DNA of 64,000 nucleotides from Sphingomonas trueperi (GCF_011927635.1 NZ_JAATJB010000008.1:115872-179871); one strand, 5' to 3'. Shown: positions 43,527 through 52,873, counted from the stretch's first letter. The notes: generated by a model not told the origin, from the letters alone. Translations and numbers: made by a program.

Positions 43527-43877
43527 ATGGTCGCCGTGAAAAACGATATGATCGAGGTAATCGACCACGCGTCGCAGTTTTTGAAGGCGCTGTCCGGCCG
43601 CAGCCGCCTGCTGCTTCTCTGCCATCTGGTGGATGGCGAGAAATCGGTAGGGGAGCTGGCAAGGCTGACCGGCGCGCGCGACACGGCGGTCTCCCAGCAA
43701 CTCGCCCTGCTGCGCCGCGAGGGCATGGTCTCGGCTCGGCGGGCCGGCCAGATGATCTTCTACTCGCTGGCCAGCCCCGAGGCACGCCGCATGCTCGAAG
43801 CGCTGAACGACCTGTTCTGCGCCAATGACAGCGTGAGCGGCATCCTGCTCAAGCCCGAGGTCGCCGAAACCGCCTGA
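43527..43877 (+). CDS. ArsR-family regulator with persulfide-sensor cysteine pair (SqrR/BigR-like)
   Basis: A 116-residue winged-helix regulator with the helix-turn-helix SVGELARLTGARDTAVSQQLALLRR and the wing GMVSARRAGQMIFYSL. Cys32 (LLLLCHLVDGE) and Cys98 (LNDLFC) have the same context and 66-residue spacing as the redox cysteines of SqrR/BigR persulfide sensors, and no metal-binding CxC is present. It therefore probably represses a target in the absence of reactive sulfur. No sulfide oxidation gene is adjacent; a divergent AlkB-like gene is. ATG 43527 is used; a nearby in-frame ATG (residue 8) is possible. Confidence 0.85.
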   Translation: MVAVKNDMIEVIDHASQFLKALSGRSRLLLLCHLVDGEKSVGELARLTGARDTAVSQQLALLRREGMVSARRAGQMIFYSLASPEARRMLEALNDLFCANDSVSGILLKPEVAETA

Positions 43878-43910
43878 GCGGCTCCGGCCGGCGTTGCCGC
43901 TCGGGCACGT

Positions 43911-44918
43911 TCAGCGGCGCGGTCGTTCGATCGCGGCGCGTGCAGCGGGGACGATCCATTCCATCGCGCGGTTCGCCCGCATCCGGTGCCAGCCGAACAA
44001 GTCGCCGACGGGCCGCCGTGCTTGTTCCCGCGCCACCTCCGCCGTGGCATCCGACGCATCACCAGAGCGGGCGTTGACCCGGGCGATCCGGTCGCGATCG
44101 GGCGCCTCCAGCCAGATGCCGGTGAACGGCACCCGTGCCTGCAGCGCCAGCGCTTCGGCAACCTCGCGCTCGCTGCGATTGAGGAACACCGCGTCGAGGA
44201 TCACGGTCGAGCCGCAGGCGAGATGGTCGTCGGCCGATTCGAACAGCGCCTCATAGGTCTCGGCATCGTTGCGGCGAGTATAGTGCGACGGCGGCAGCCG
44301 CGTCTCGGGCGGCAGCCCGGCGAGCCGCTTGCGGAACACGTCGGAACGCAGCACCCGCGCGCCCGGGCGGCGGCCATAGAGCCCGCCGAGCAGCCGCGCC
44401 AGGCTCGACTTGCCGGTGCCGGAGAGGCCGCCGATCACGATCAGCTGCGGCGCGGAGGGCTCGAGAAAGCGGTCGGCGGCTTCCGGATCGTCGGTCTGCA
44501 GCGACAGCATCAGCGGCAGCAGCGCCCAGCCGGTGGCGCCCTGCGGCGACAGGTCGAGATAGCGATTGGCGAGGATGCTGGCATCGGTCGGGCGCCCCTC
44601 GGCGAGCAGCGCCGCCAGCGGCCCGGCGAGATCGAACAGGATGTCGACCGGCGCGCCGTCATCGATCCGGCGTACCCGGCCGGCGCGGGCGCGCCGCTCG
44701 ATATCGGCGCCGAGCAGGGCGAGCGCGCTGCGCTGGGCGCTGGTGCGGGCACGCTCCATCAGCATCTGGCGGAAGGCAGCGCCGGCGGGGGTGACGGTCG
44801 CGCGGCCATGCGTCCGCACGATCCCCTCGGCGAGGCCATGGAGCGCGGCGACGTCGATCGTGCTGGGGAGCGGGAGGTCTCCGCCCGGTCCTTGCCGTTT
44901 CGCGGCCGCTGCGGCCAT
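43911..44918 (-). CDS. P-loop ATPase/kinase-like protein with APH-derived N-terminus
   Basis: A 335-residue protein. The N-terminal 150 residues resemble the end of an aminoglycoside-phosphotransferase-like domain (VDILFDLAGPLAALL, NRYLDLSP). A P-loop kinase domain follows, with GGLSGTGKSSLARLL near 160, VLRSDVFRKRL and a DAVFLNRSER segment. COG2187/COG0645 proteins have the same two parts, but the first half is much shorter here. Function unknown, probably phosphorylation of a small molecule. The ATG at 44918 has GGGAG upstream; a GTG 12 codons earlier is less likely. Confidence 0.7.
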   Translation of the reverse strand: MAAAAAKRQGPGGDLPLPSTIDVAALHGLAEGIVRTHGRATVTPAGAAFRQMLMERARTSAQRSALALLGADIERRARAGRVRRIDDGAPVDILFDLAGPLAALLAEGRPTDASILANRYLDLSPQGATGWALLPLMLSLQTDDPEAADRFLEPSAPQLIVIGGLSGTGKSSLARLLGGLYGRRPGARVLRSDVFRKRLAGLPPETRLPPSHYTRRNDAETYEALFESADDHLACGSTVILDAVFLNRSEREVAEALALQARVPFTGIWLEAPDRDRIARVNARSGDASDATAEVAREQARRPVGDLFGWHRMRANRAMEWIVPAARAAIERPRR

Positions 44919-45001
44919 TGCCCTGCTCCCTGATTCCCTCGGCGACTCAGCCACTCGGAACTATCCTATACGCGCAAAATCTGAACGGGAGCGTACCGAG
45001 G

Positions 45002-46156
45002 TTAGCGCCGCGCGGCGGTTTTCATCAATTTCGTCGCAACCATCGTGTGGAGCGGCGTGCGCCGAAAATCGCGGTCATAGGGTGCCACCCGCGGTGCGCT
45101 GCCGTCCTTGCGCGGCTTGAAGCCGTTGAGCCAGCTATACTTGTCGCACATCCCCCAGAACAGCATGTCGCGCAGTTGCGGATAGCCGAGCAGGATGTCG
45201 AGATATACCCCGGCATAGTCCGCCACCTGGCGGTCGCGCACGGCGATGTCGGTGGGCAGGTGCTGGTCGGCGACGTCGAACTCGGTGATCAGCAGCGCAT
45301 AGCCCATGCCGGTGACCGCATCGAGGAAGGCACGCCACGGCTTTTCCTGCCGCGCCGCCAGCACGCCGGCGGGGGCATCGCTGAGCGGCTCGATATGCGA
45401 CTGGACGCCCAGCGCATCCACCGGCACGCCGCGCTTGCGGAAGCCTTCGAGCAGGCGGAGCACGCCGTCGCGGTGCGCCTCGTTGCCGGGCTCCCAGCTC
45501 ATATAGTCGTTATAGACCAGCTGGGCGTGCGGGGCGGCGGCGCGGGCGGTGTGGAAGGCGTGGTCGAGCATCGGCACGGTGCCGCCGAAGGCGCGCGACA
45601 GGCTGGTCTCGCGCAGCGCGCCGGTCTTCTCGTCGACCGTCTCGTTGACCACGTCATAGCTGCCGATCCGATTCGCATAGCGGTGGCAGACCGTATCGAT
45701 ATGGCTGGTGAGCAGCCGTTCGGCCTCGCGCCGCGGGGTCGCGCCGAAATCATAGGCGTTGAGCCAGCGCGGGAAATACTCGCTCTTGTGCCAGAGTAGC
45801 GTGTGGCCGCGCATCGCCATGCGGTGCGCCTCGGCCCAGTCGAGCATCGCATCGAAGTGCGCGAAGTCGAACTTGTCCGGGGCAGGGCGGACGGCCTGCC
45901 ACTTCAGCTGGTTCTCGGGCACGAGCAGGCCGCAATCGCGCTGGAGCAATGCGGCGTAGCGCGGGTTGGCGAAGGAACCGGCATCGGCGCCCGGCGGGCT
46001 CCAGGCGAAGGCGGAGCCGATCCGCATGGCCTTCTGCCCGGCGATGGTGTTCAGCCCCGGCAGCTGCGAGGTCGCGCGGGCGGCCAGCGGCAGCGCGGCG
46101 GTGGCGGCGGCGCCGGCGAGCAGCGCGCGGCGGTCGATGGGAAATCCGTTGGTCAT
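45002..46156 (-). CDS. Endo-1,4-beta-xylanase (GH10)
   Basis: A 384-residue secreted enzyme with a twin-arginine-type signal (DRRALLAGAAATAA, to about 28). The GH10 barrel shows GHTLLWH, the acid/base Glu172 in DVVNETVDE, the QSH motif and the nucleophile Glu292 in LITEFDVAD. It cleaves the xylan backbone outside or in the periplasm. The start has AGGAGAGGG upstream. It is divergent from the GH67 gene, and both flank a perfect LacI-type palindrome, so both are expected to respond to xylose. Confidence 0.95.
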   Translation of the reverse strand: MTNGFPIDRRALLAGAAATAALPLAARATSQLPGLNTIAGQKAMRIGSAFAWSPPGADAGSFANPRYAALLQRDCGLLVPENQLKWQAVRPAPDKFDFAHFDAMLDWAEAHRMAMRGHTLLWHKSEYFPRWLNAYDFGATPRREAERLLTSHIDTVCHRYANRIGSYDVVNETVDEKTGALRETSLSRAFGGTVPMLDHAFHTARAAAPHAQLVYNDYMSWEPGNEAHRDGVLRLLEGFRKRGVPVDALGVQSHIEPLSDAPAGVLAARQEKPWRAFLDAVTGMGYALLITEFDVADQHLPTDIAVRDRQVADYAGVYLDILLGYPQLRDMLFWGMCDKYSWLNGFKPRKDGSAPRVAPYDRDFRRTPLHTMVATKLMKTAARR

Positions 46157-46194
46157 GAACCCTCTCCTGATCGCGCCCTGGGGCGTCGCTTGTT

Positions 46195-46208
46195 TGGTAG
46201 CGATACCA
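46195..46208. promoter_or_regulatory. LacI-type operator between GH10 and GH67
   Basis: TGGTAGCGATACCA, a near-perfect 14-bp palindrome, 39 nt upstream of the GH10 start and 61 nt upstream of the GH67 start. It matches the motif found before GH3 and xylX. Confidence 0.7.
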
Positions 46209-46268
46209 TGTTCGGCCTGCTACACGCTTGTCAACAAACGCGAAGGATCGCGGCAGAGAGAGGGCGCA

Positions 46269-48425
46269 ATGCGGGCGGCATATCAGGCGATTTTGTGGAT
46301 TTTGGCGACGTTTGCCTTTGCGAATCAGGCACATGCCGAAACCGGCTACGACCTGTGGCTGCGCTATCAGCCGCTCGATGCGAGCACCGTGCAGCGGGTG
46401 GCGCCCAAGCTTCGCTATGTGGTGGCCGACGGCAGTCGCCCCACGATCCGCGCGGCGCTCGACGAGCTGGACCGCGGCCTTGCCGGGCTGATCGGATCGG
46501 CGCCGGCGCATGCCAGCGCGGTGCGGGGCGAGGGCGGGGTGGTGCTCGCCACCGCCGGCTCGCCGCTGCTGGCGGGGATGAAGCTGCCGCTGGCCGCGCT
46601 CGGCCGCGAGGGCTTCCTGCTCCGCACGACGACGATCGGCGGCGCCAAGGTGACGCTGATCGCGGCCAACAGCGACACCGGGCTGCTCTATGGCAGCTTC
46701 CGCCTGCTCAAGCTGCTCCAGCTCCGCGCACCCATCGACGCGCTCGACGTGCAGGACGCCCCCAAGCTGCAGCTGCGCGTGCTCGATCACTGGGACAATC
46801 TCGATCGCTACGTGGAGCGCGGCTATGCCGGCCAGTCGCTGTGGGACTGGCAGAAGCTGCCGGGCTACAAGGACCCGCGCTATACCGACTATGCCCGCGC
46901 CAATGCCTCGATCGGCATCAACGCGGTGGTGCCGAACAACGTCAACGCCAATGCCGATATCCTGACCGCGCCCTACCTGCAGAAGGTGAAGGCGCTGGCC
47001 GAGGTGTTCCGCCCCTATGGCATCCGCATCTACCTGACCGCGCGCTTCTCCGCCCCGATCGAGATCGGCGGGCTCAAGACCGCCGACCCGCTCGACCCGG
47101 CGGTGCGCGCCTGGTGGAAGGCCAAGGCGGACGAGATCTACGCGGTGATCCCCGATTTCGGCGGCTTTCTGGTCAAGGCCAATTCGGAAGGCCAGCCGGG
47201 CCCGTCCGACTATAAGCGCAGCCATGCCGACGGCGCCAACATGCTCGCCGACGCGCTCGCTCCCCATGGCGGCGTGGTGATGTGGCGCGCCTTCGTCTAT
47301 TCCGAGCATAACGACGCCGATCGCCACAAGCAGGCCAATGACGAGTTCGTGCCCCTCGACGGCAAGTTCCGCGACAATGTGCTGCTCCAGGTGAAGAACG
47401 GCGCGATCGACTTCCAGCCGCGCGAGCCCTTCCACCCGCTGTTCGGCGCGATGCCCAAGACGCCGCTGATGCTCGAGGTGCAGATCACCAAGGAATATCT
47501 CGGCTTCGCCACGCACCTCGCCTATCTGGGAACGATGTGGGAGGAGGTGCTGGAAAGCGACACCTTCCGCCCGCGCGCCGGCAGCACGGTGGCCAAGGTG
47601 CTGGAGACGCCGGTCGCGCCCAAGGCCCTTACCGGCATGGCGGGCGTCGCCAATATCGGCACCGACGTGAACTGGAGCGGATCGCAGTTCGACCAGGCCA
47701 ACTGGTACGCCTATGGCCGGCTCGCCTGGGATCCCGACGCCAAGGCCGAGGATATTGCCCGCGACTGGGCGCGGCTGACCTGGAGCCCCGATCCGGCGGT
47801 GGTCACCCCGATCGTCGCGATGATGCTGGAATCGCGCGAGGCGGTGGTGAACTACATGACGCCGCTCGGCCTCGGCCATGTGATGGCGACCGGCCACCAT
47901 TATGGCCCGGGGCCCTGGGTGTCGGACCTCGCCCGGCCCGAGTGGAACCCGACCTATTATCACCGTGCCGATGCGGACGGGATCGGCTTCGACCGCACGC
48001 CGACCGGGACCAACGCGCTCGGCCAGTACGCGCCGCAGGTGGCGAAGCGCTGGGGCGACCTGAAGACGGTGCCGGACAGCCTGCTGCTCTGGTTCCACCA
48101 TGTCCCCTGGGACTATCGCCTGCGCTCGGGCGAGACGCTGTGGAACAGCCTGATCGCGCACTACGACACCGGCATCGCCACGGTGGAGGGCATGCAGCGC
48201 CGCTGGGCCGGGCTGGAGGGCAAGGTCGACGCCCGCCGCTGGGCCGAGGTGCGCGACTTCCTCGCCATCCAGCGGCAGGAAGCGCAGTGGTGGCGGGATG
48301 CCTCGATCGCGTACTGGCAGTCGCTGTCGAAGCGCCCGCTGCCGGCCGGTCATCTGGCCCCGCCGCGCCCGCTCAGCTATTACGAGGCGATCCGGACGCC
48401 CCACGCGCCCGGCAACGGCAAATGA
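46269..48425 (+). CDS. Alpha-glucuronidase (GH67)
   Basis: A 718-residue enzyme with a signal peptide (ILATFAFANQAHA). GH67 motifs: LDHWDNLDRYVERGYAG near 175, NNVNAN, and KANSEGQPGP near 305. It removes (4-O-methyl)glucuronic acid from xylo-oligosaccharides produced by the GH10 enzyme. The ATG at 46269 has AGAGAGGG upstream; the longer frame upstream overlaps the xylanase. It is followed 16 nt later by the GH9 gene, so the two probably form one transcription unit behind the shared operator. Confidence 0.94.
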   Translation: MRAAYQAILWILATFAFANQAHAETGYDLWLRYQPLDASTVQRVAPKLRYVVADGSRPTIRAALDELDRGLAGLIGSAPAHASAVRGEGGVVLATAGSPLLAGMKLPLAALGREGFLLRTTTIGGAKVTLIAANSDTGLLYGSFRLLKLLQLRAPIDALDVQDAPKLQLRVLDHWDNLDRYVERGYAGQSLWDWQKLPGYKDPRYTDYARANASIGINAVVPNNVNANADILTAPYLQKVKALAEVFRPYGIRIYLTARFSAPIEIGGLKTADPLDPAVRAWWKAKADEIYAVIPDFGGFLVKANSEGQPGPSDYKRSHADGANMLADALAPHGGVVMWRAFVYSEHNDADRHKQANDEFVPLDGKFRDNVLLQVKNGAIDFQPREPFHPLFGAMPKTPLMLEVQITKEYLGFATHLAYLGTMWEEVLESDTFRPRAGSTVAKVLETPVAPKALTGMAGVANIGTDVNWSGSQFDQANWYAYGRLAWDPDAKAEDIARDWARLTWSPDPAVVTPIVAMMLESREAVVNYMTPLGLGHVMATGHHYGPGPWVSDLARPEWNPTYYHRADADGIGFDRTPTGTNALGQYAPQVAKRWGDLKTVPDSLLLWFHHVPWDYRLRSGETLWNSLIAHYDTGIATVEGMQRRWAGLEGKVDARRWAEVRDFLAIQRQEAQWWRDASIAYWQSLSKRPLPAGHLAPPRPLSYYEAIRTPHAPGNGK

Positions 48426-48441
48426 GAAACAGGGGAGCAGG

Positions 48442-50265
48442 ATGCGCAAGCGAAACGGGTGGCTGCTCGCCACCTTGATGGCGACGAGTGCGGCTGCGGC
48501 GCAGCAGTCGCCTGCGATCGACCTCAACCAGCTGGGGTTCGAGCCGGCCGACGTGAAGCTGGCCGTGGTGCGGGGCGCGGGTACGAAGACGCTGCCCTGG
48601 CTGCTGCTGGATACGGATGGCAAGGCGGTGGGCAAGGGCGAGACCCTGGTTTACGGCCCTGACGCAAGCTCGGGTGCGGTGGTGCAGCGGATCGACTTTT
48701 CGGGTTTCCGTCGTGCGGGCAAGGGCTATCGCCTGTCGGTCGCCGGGGTGACCAGCGATCCCTTCGCGATTGCGCCGAGCCTCTACCGGCCGCTGGTGCG
48801 CGACGCGGCGAACTTCTTCTACCAGCAACGCGCCGGCACCCCGATCGACGCGAAATTCGCCGGTTCCGCCTGGGCACGCCCTGCGGGTCACGCGCACGAA
48901 GTGGCGGGCTGCTTTTCCGGCGTCGACGAGCGCGGCACTGTATGGCCGGGGTGCGCCTACAAGCTCGACGTGACCGGCGGCTGGTACGATGCCGGCGACC
49001 ACGGCAAGTACGTCGTCAACGGCGGCATCGCGCTGTGGACACTGCTCAACGCCTATGCGCGCCGCCCCAAGGCCTTCCCGGACGGATCGCTGCGCATCCC
49101 GGAAAGCGGCAACGGCGTGAGCGACCTGCTCGACGAAGCGCGCTGGGAGATGGAATTTCTGTTGCGGATGCAGATCCCGGATGGGGTACGCACGCAGGTG
49201 CCTTCGGGCCCGCTCGGCGCGCCCAAGCCCGGCCGCCCGGCCTGGGAAGCGAGCTTCCCGCCCTTCGCCGAAATCGATGCCGGCGGCATGGCGCACCAGA
49301 AGGTCGCCGACCGCAACTGGACCGCGCTGCCCATGCCCCCGCAGAACGACCGCGAGGAACGGCTGCTCTATCCGCCGACGACGGGGGCGACGCTCAATCT
49401 CGCGGCGACGGCGGCGCAGTGCGCGCGGCTGTGGCGCGAGGTGGACGATGCCTTCGCCGCCCGCTGCCTCACCGCCGCGCGGCGGGCCTGGGCGGCGGCG
49501 CAGCGCAACCCCCAGGTCTATGCTACCAGCAGCTTCACCGGCAGCGGCGGCTATGGCGACAACAGCCTGAGCGACGAATTCTACTGGGCTGCTGCCGAGC
49601 TCTACGCGACGACCGGCGAGGCGGCATTCCGCAAGGCGGTGACCGGCTCGCCGCACTTCGGCGAAGCGGTCCGCGCGCCTGGCTGGAGCTTCACCGCGCC
49701 GCTTGGCACGATCACCCTCGCGACGGTGAAGACGGGCCTCAGCGATGCCGAGGTGCAGAAGCTGCGCGCCACGCTGATCGCGGCGGCGGACGGCATGCTC
49801 GAGCAGCGCCGCCAGAACGGCTATGCGATCCCCTACAAGGCGCAGGGCTATCCCTGGGGATCGAACGGTGACCTGATGAACCAGGCAATGCTGCTCGGTG
49901 TGGCGAGCGACCTGACCGGCGACTCGAAGTACCGCGGGGGCATCGTCTCCGCGCTGGACTATCTGCTCGGCCGCAACCCGATGGGGACCTCCTATGTCAG
50001 CGGCCATGGAGTGCGGTCGCTCAACAACCCGCACCACCGTTTCTGGGCGCATGTGCTGGATGCCAAGCTGCCGGGGCCGCCGCCGGGCGTGCTTTCGGGC
50101 GGACCGAACGACACGGCACTGGCCGACCCGGTGGCGATGCAGCTCAAGGGCAAGTGCGTCGCCCAGACCTGCTGGGCCGACGATATCCATGCCTATGCGC
50201 TGAACGAAGTCGCCATCAACTGGAACGCGCCGTTCTTCTGGGTGGCGGCGTGGATGGAGGATTGA
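48442..50265 (+). CDS. GH9-family glycoside hydrolase (cellulase/exoglucosidase type)
   Basis: A 607-residue enzyme with a signal peptide (LLATLMATSAAAA). An N-terminal Ig-like domain (about 20-110) is followed by the GH9 (alpha/alpha)6 barrel with GGWYDAGDHGKYVVNGG, NPHHRFW and the catalytic Glu in LNEVAINWNAPFFW. Members cut beta-1,4-glucan or act on cello-oligomers from the non-reducing end. The location after GH67 suggests joint breakdown of xylan-cellulose material. AGGGGAGCAGG precedes the ATG. Confidence 0.93.
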   Translation: MRKRNGWLLATLMATSAAAAQQSPAIDLNQLGFEPADVKLAVVRGAGTKTLPWLLLDTDGKAVGKGETLVYGPDASSGAVVQRIDFSGFRRAGKGYRLSVAGVTSDPFAIAPSLYRPLVRDAANFFYQQRAGTPIDAKFAGSAWARPAGHAHEVAGCFSGVDERGTVWPGCAYKLDVTGGWYDAGDHGKYVVNGGIALWTLLNAYARRPKAFPDGSLRIPESGNGVSDLLDEARWEMEFLLRMQIPDGVRTQVPSGPLGAPKPGRPAWEASFPPFAEIDAGGMAHQKVADRNWTALPMPPQNDREERLLYPPTTGATLNLAATAAQCARLWREVDDAFAARCLTAARRAWAAAQRNPQVYATSSFTGSGGYGDNSLSDEFYWAAAELYATTGEAAFRKAVTGSPHFGEAVRAPGWSFTAPLGTITLATVKTGLSDAEVQKLRATLIAAADGMLEQRRQNGYAIPYKAQGYPWGSNGDLMNQAMLLGVASDLTGDSKYRGGIVSALDYLLGRNPMGTSYVSGHGVRSLNNPHHRFWAHVLDAKLPGPPPGVLSGGPNDTALADPVAMQLKGKCVAQTCWADDIHAYALNEVAINWNAPFFWVAAWMED

Positions 50266-50271
50266 GCCAGA

Positions 50272-50296
50272 GGGGAGGGAGCCTTGCTCCCTCCCC
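50272..50296. terminator. Bidirectional terminator hairpin between GH9 and GH3
   Basis: GGGGAGGGAGC and GCTCCCTCCCC form a perfect 11-bp stem with a 3-nt loop, between convergent genes. Confidence 0.7.
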
Positions 50297-50304
50297 GAGC
50301 CGCG

Positions 50305-52704
50305 TTAGCGCACGGTCAGCGTAGCGCTCTTCAGCGTCGCCGAGTTCGGGCCGGACGAAATCGTGAAGGTCCCCGGCTCCACGACATGCTTCATCTGGCT
50401 GTTCCACAGCGCCAGATCGTCCGGGGTGAGCTCGAAGCGCACCGTTTTCTTTTCGCCCGGCTTGAGCGTCACGCGCTCGAAGCGCTTGAGTTCGATCACC
50501 GGTCGCGTCACCGAGGCCTCGTCGTCATGGACGTAGAGCTGGACCACCTCGTCCCCGGCGACCTTGCCGGTGTTGGTCACGTCCACCTCGATGTTCGCCT
50601 TGTCGGCGATGCCGATCGTCGGCGTGCCCAGACGTGGGGCCGAGATGTCGAAGCTGGTGTAGCTCAGACCATAGCCGAACGGGTAGAGCGGGCTGGTGTC
50701 GCCGAACAGGTAGCCGCGGCGCGCGCTCGGCTTCTTGTTGTAGTAGATCGGCAGCTGGCCGACATTGCGCGCCACCGAGACCGGCAGCTTGCCGCCCGGA
50801 TTGTAGCGGCCGAACACCACGTCGGCGAGCGCGGTGCCGGTCTGCTCGCCGAGATACCAGCCCTCGATCAGCGCCGGGGCCTTCTCGGCGAGGTAGTTCA
50901 CCGCATAGGGGCGGCCGTTGAGCAGGATCACCACGACCGGCTTGCCGAGCGCGATCAGCTCCTTGGCGAGCTGGTCCTGCGGCCCCGGCAGGTCGAGCGT
51001 CTCGCTGTCGCCGAGATGGTTGTCGGCCCAGGCCTCGCGGCTCACCGCCTCGTTGCCGCCGAGCACCAGCACCACGACATCGGCGTTCTTCGCCGTCTCC
51101 AGCGCCTGGGCGCGGAGCTGGTCGTTCACCGGCGCCGGCACTTGCTTCACCTCGTCCTTCGACCATTCGCGATGGTCGGTGATGCGCACGCCCTCGGCAT
51201 AGTCGACCGCGAACTTGCCCTTGCCCTCGGCCTGCATGCCCTCGAGCACGCTGACGACATGGTTGGGCAGGTCCGAATAGCCGCCGATCGGGGTGTCCTT
51301 GGCGTGGGTGCCGATCACTGCCATGCGCTTGATGCCCCTGGCGTCGAGCGGCAGCAGGCCCTGGGCATTCTTCAGCAGCACGATCGATTCGCGCGCGGCC
51401 TGGCGGGACAGGGCGATGGCTTCGGGCGTGTTGGTGCGCGCCGCCGCCAGCTTCACTTCGGGATAGGGGTTTTCGAACAGCCCGCCCTCGAACTTCATCC
51501 GCAGCACGCGGCGCACGGCATTGTCGATCTCGCCCTGGCTGACCCGGCCTTCCTTGACGAGCTGGACGAGGTGCGTGAACGCCTCGCCGTCCGGCGTTTC
51601 CACGTCGACGCCCGCGTCGAGCGCGCGCTGGGCCGCGTCCTTGGGGTCCTTGAACATGTGGTGACGGGTGATCAGCTCGCGGATCGCGAAATAGTCGCTG
51701 ACCACGGCGCCCTGGAAGCCCCATTCGCCGCGCAGCACGTCGGTGAGCAGCCATTTGTTGGCATGGCTGGGGATGCCGTCGATCTCGTTATAGCTGGCCA
51801 TCACCGACATCACCGGCAGCGTCTTCACCGCCTGTTCGAAGGGCGGGAAGAAATCCTCGCGCAGCGTCCGCTCGCCGAGCGAGGCGGGGCCGACATTGGT
51901 GCCGTTCTCGGGCTGGCCATGGCCGGTCATGTGCTTGAGGGTGATGAACACCTTGTCGGACTTGAGCGGCAGGGTGGTGCCCTGGAAGCCGCGGATCGCC
52001 GCCAGCCCCATCTGGGTGACGAGATACGGGTCCTCGCCATAGGTCTCCTCGATGCGGCCCCAGCGCGGATCGCGCGCCACGTCGACCACGGGGGCGAGGA
52101 CGAGGTTGGCGCCGCGGGCGCGCGCTTCCCTTGCGGCCATCGAGAAGATGTTCTCGACCAGCTTCGGGTTGAAGCTGCTGGCGAGGCCGATCGACTGGGG
52201 GAAGCTGGTCGCGCCGGGCGCGACCAGGCCGTGGAGCGCTTCCTCGTGCATCAGCATCGGGATGCCGAGCCGGGTCTTCTCCATCGCCCATTTCTGCGCG
52301 GCATAGACATAGCGCGCGGTTTCTTCCGGGCTGCGATTGACCGCACCGGCTACCGCGCCGGCCGCGTCCCCCTGCCCTGCGACGACGCCGCGGCGGTCAT
52401 AGGGGCGCGAAATCATGCCCAGGCCGTTGGGGAAGTTGGCGCTCGCCTTGAGGGGGTCGAACTCGCCCCTGGCGTCCTGGACCAGCCCCTTGTTGAGCCA
52501 CAGCGCCTGGAGCTGCTGGACCTTCTCCTCCAGCGTCATGCGGGCGAGGAGGTCGTCGACGCGCGCCTCGACCGGCTGGCTCGCATCCTTGTACAGCGGC
52601 TTGCCGGCGACATTGGTCTGCGCGGCGGCGGGCTGCGCGGCGACGAAGGGGGTCAGAGCGCTCGCAGCGATGGCAAGCGCGGCGACGCGACGGAATGAGC
52701 GCAT
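50305..52704 (-). CDS. GH3-family beta-glycosidase (beta-glucosidase or beta-xylosidase)
   Basis: A 799-residue exported enzyme with a signal peptide ending VAAQPAAAQ. The GH3 barrel shows VDVARDPRWGRIEETYGED, KHMTGHGQPENG and the nucleophile Asp in GAVVSDYFAIREL. An alpha/beta sandwich (with GGNEAVSREAW) and a C-terminal fibronectin-like domain (RFERVTLKPGEKK) follow. It probably releases xylose or glucose from oligomers made by the neighbouring enzymes; SDYFAI rather than SDWGA slightly favours xylosides. The ATG has GGGAGAGGA upstream. A LacI-type operator lies 52 nt before it. Confidence 0.92.
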   Translation of the reverse strand: MRSFRRVAALAIAASALTPFVAAQPAAAQTNVAGKPLYKDASQPVEARVDDLLARMTLEEKVQQLQALWLNKGLVQDARGEFDPLKASANFPNGLGMISRPYDRRGVVAGQGDAAGAVAGAVNRSPEETARYVYAAQKWAMEKTRLGIPMLMHEEALHGLVAPGATSFPQSIGLASSFNPKLVENIFSMAAREARARGANLVLAPVVDVARDPRWGRIEETYGEDPYLVTQMGLAAIRGFQGTTLPLKSDKVFITLKHMTGHGQPENGTNVGPASLGERTLREDFFPPFEQAVKTLPVMSVMASYNEIDGIPSHANKWLLTDVLRGEWGFQGAVVSDYFAIRELITRHHMFKDPKDAAQRALDAGVDVETPDGEAFTHLVQLVKEGRVSQGEIDNAVRRVLRMKFEGGLFENPYPEVKLAAARTNTPEAIALSRQAARESIVLLKNAQGLLPLDARGIKRMAVIGTHAKDTPIGGYSDLPNHVVSVLEGMQAEGKGKFAVDYAEGVRITDHREWSKDEVKQVPAPVNDQLRAQALETAKNADVVVLVLGGNEAVSREAWADNHLGDSETLDLPGPQDQLAKELIALGKPVVVILLNGRPYAVNYLAEKAPALIEGWYLGEQTGTALADVVFGRYNPGGKLPVSVARNVGQLPIYYNKKPSARRGYLFGDTSPLYPFGYGLSYTSFDISAPRLGTPTIGIADKANIEVDVTNTGKVAGDEVVQLYVHDDEASVTRPVIELKRFERVTLKPGEKKTVRFELTPDDLALWNSQMKHVVEPGTFTISSGPNSATLKSATLTVR

Positions 52705-52755
52705 GTTCCTCTCCCTGAAGGCCGGCGACATTGGTGCAGTCGCCTCTTGCCATGT

Positions 52756-52769
52756 TGGTAGCGCTATCA
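52756..52769. promoter_or_regulatory. LacI-type operator before GH3
   Basis: TGGTAGCGCTATCA, 52 nt upstream of the GH3 start. It is the exact reverse complement of the site before xylX (61219). Confidence 0.7.
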
Positions 52770-52823
52770 GCTATAAGGGGGCGTAACGACGCCGGTCAAC
52801 CGGTGCGGGGTAAGGGCACGCGA

Positions 52824-52850
52824 ACGATTGCAATCGTGATAGCGCGCACT
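52824..52850. promoter_or_regulatory. Palindrome and operator half-site before lacI-type gene
   Basis: ACGATTGCAATCGT (52824-52837) is a perfect 14-bp palindrome, directly followed by TGATAGCGCGCACT (52837-52850), a half match to the xylan-regulon operator. It is 24 nt upstream of the LacI-family gene and suggests autoregulation; the palindrome may belong to another regulator. Confidence 0.45.
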
Positions 52851-52873
52851 TAAGCGTTCGTGCAGGAGGGGGG

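Noticed and set aside
45750..48635. 961-residue open frame antisense to GH67
   Set aside because: Its C-terminal part overlaps GH10 in another frame, and its composition is that of antisense high-GC DNA.
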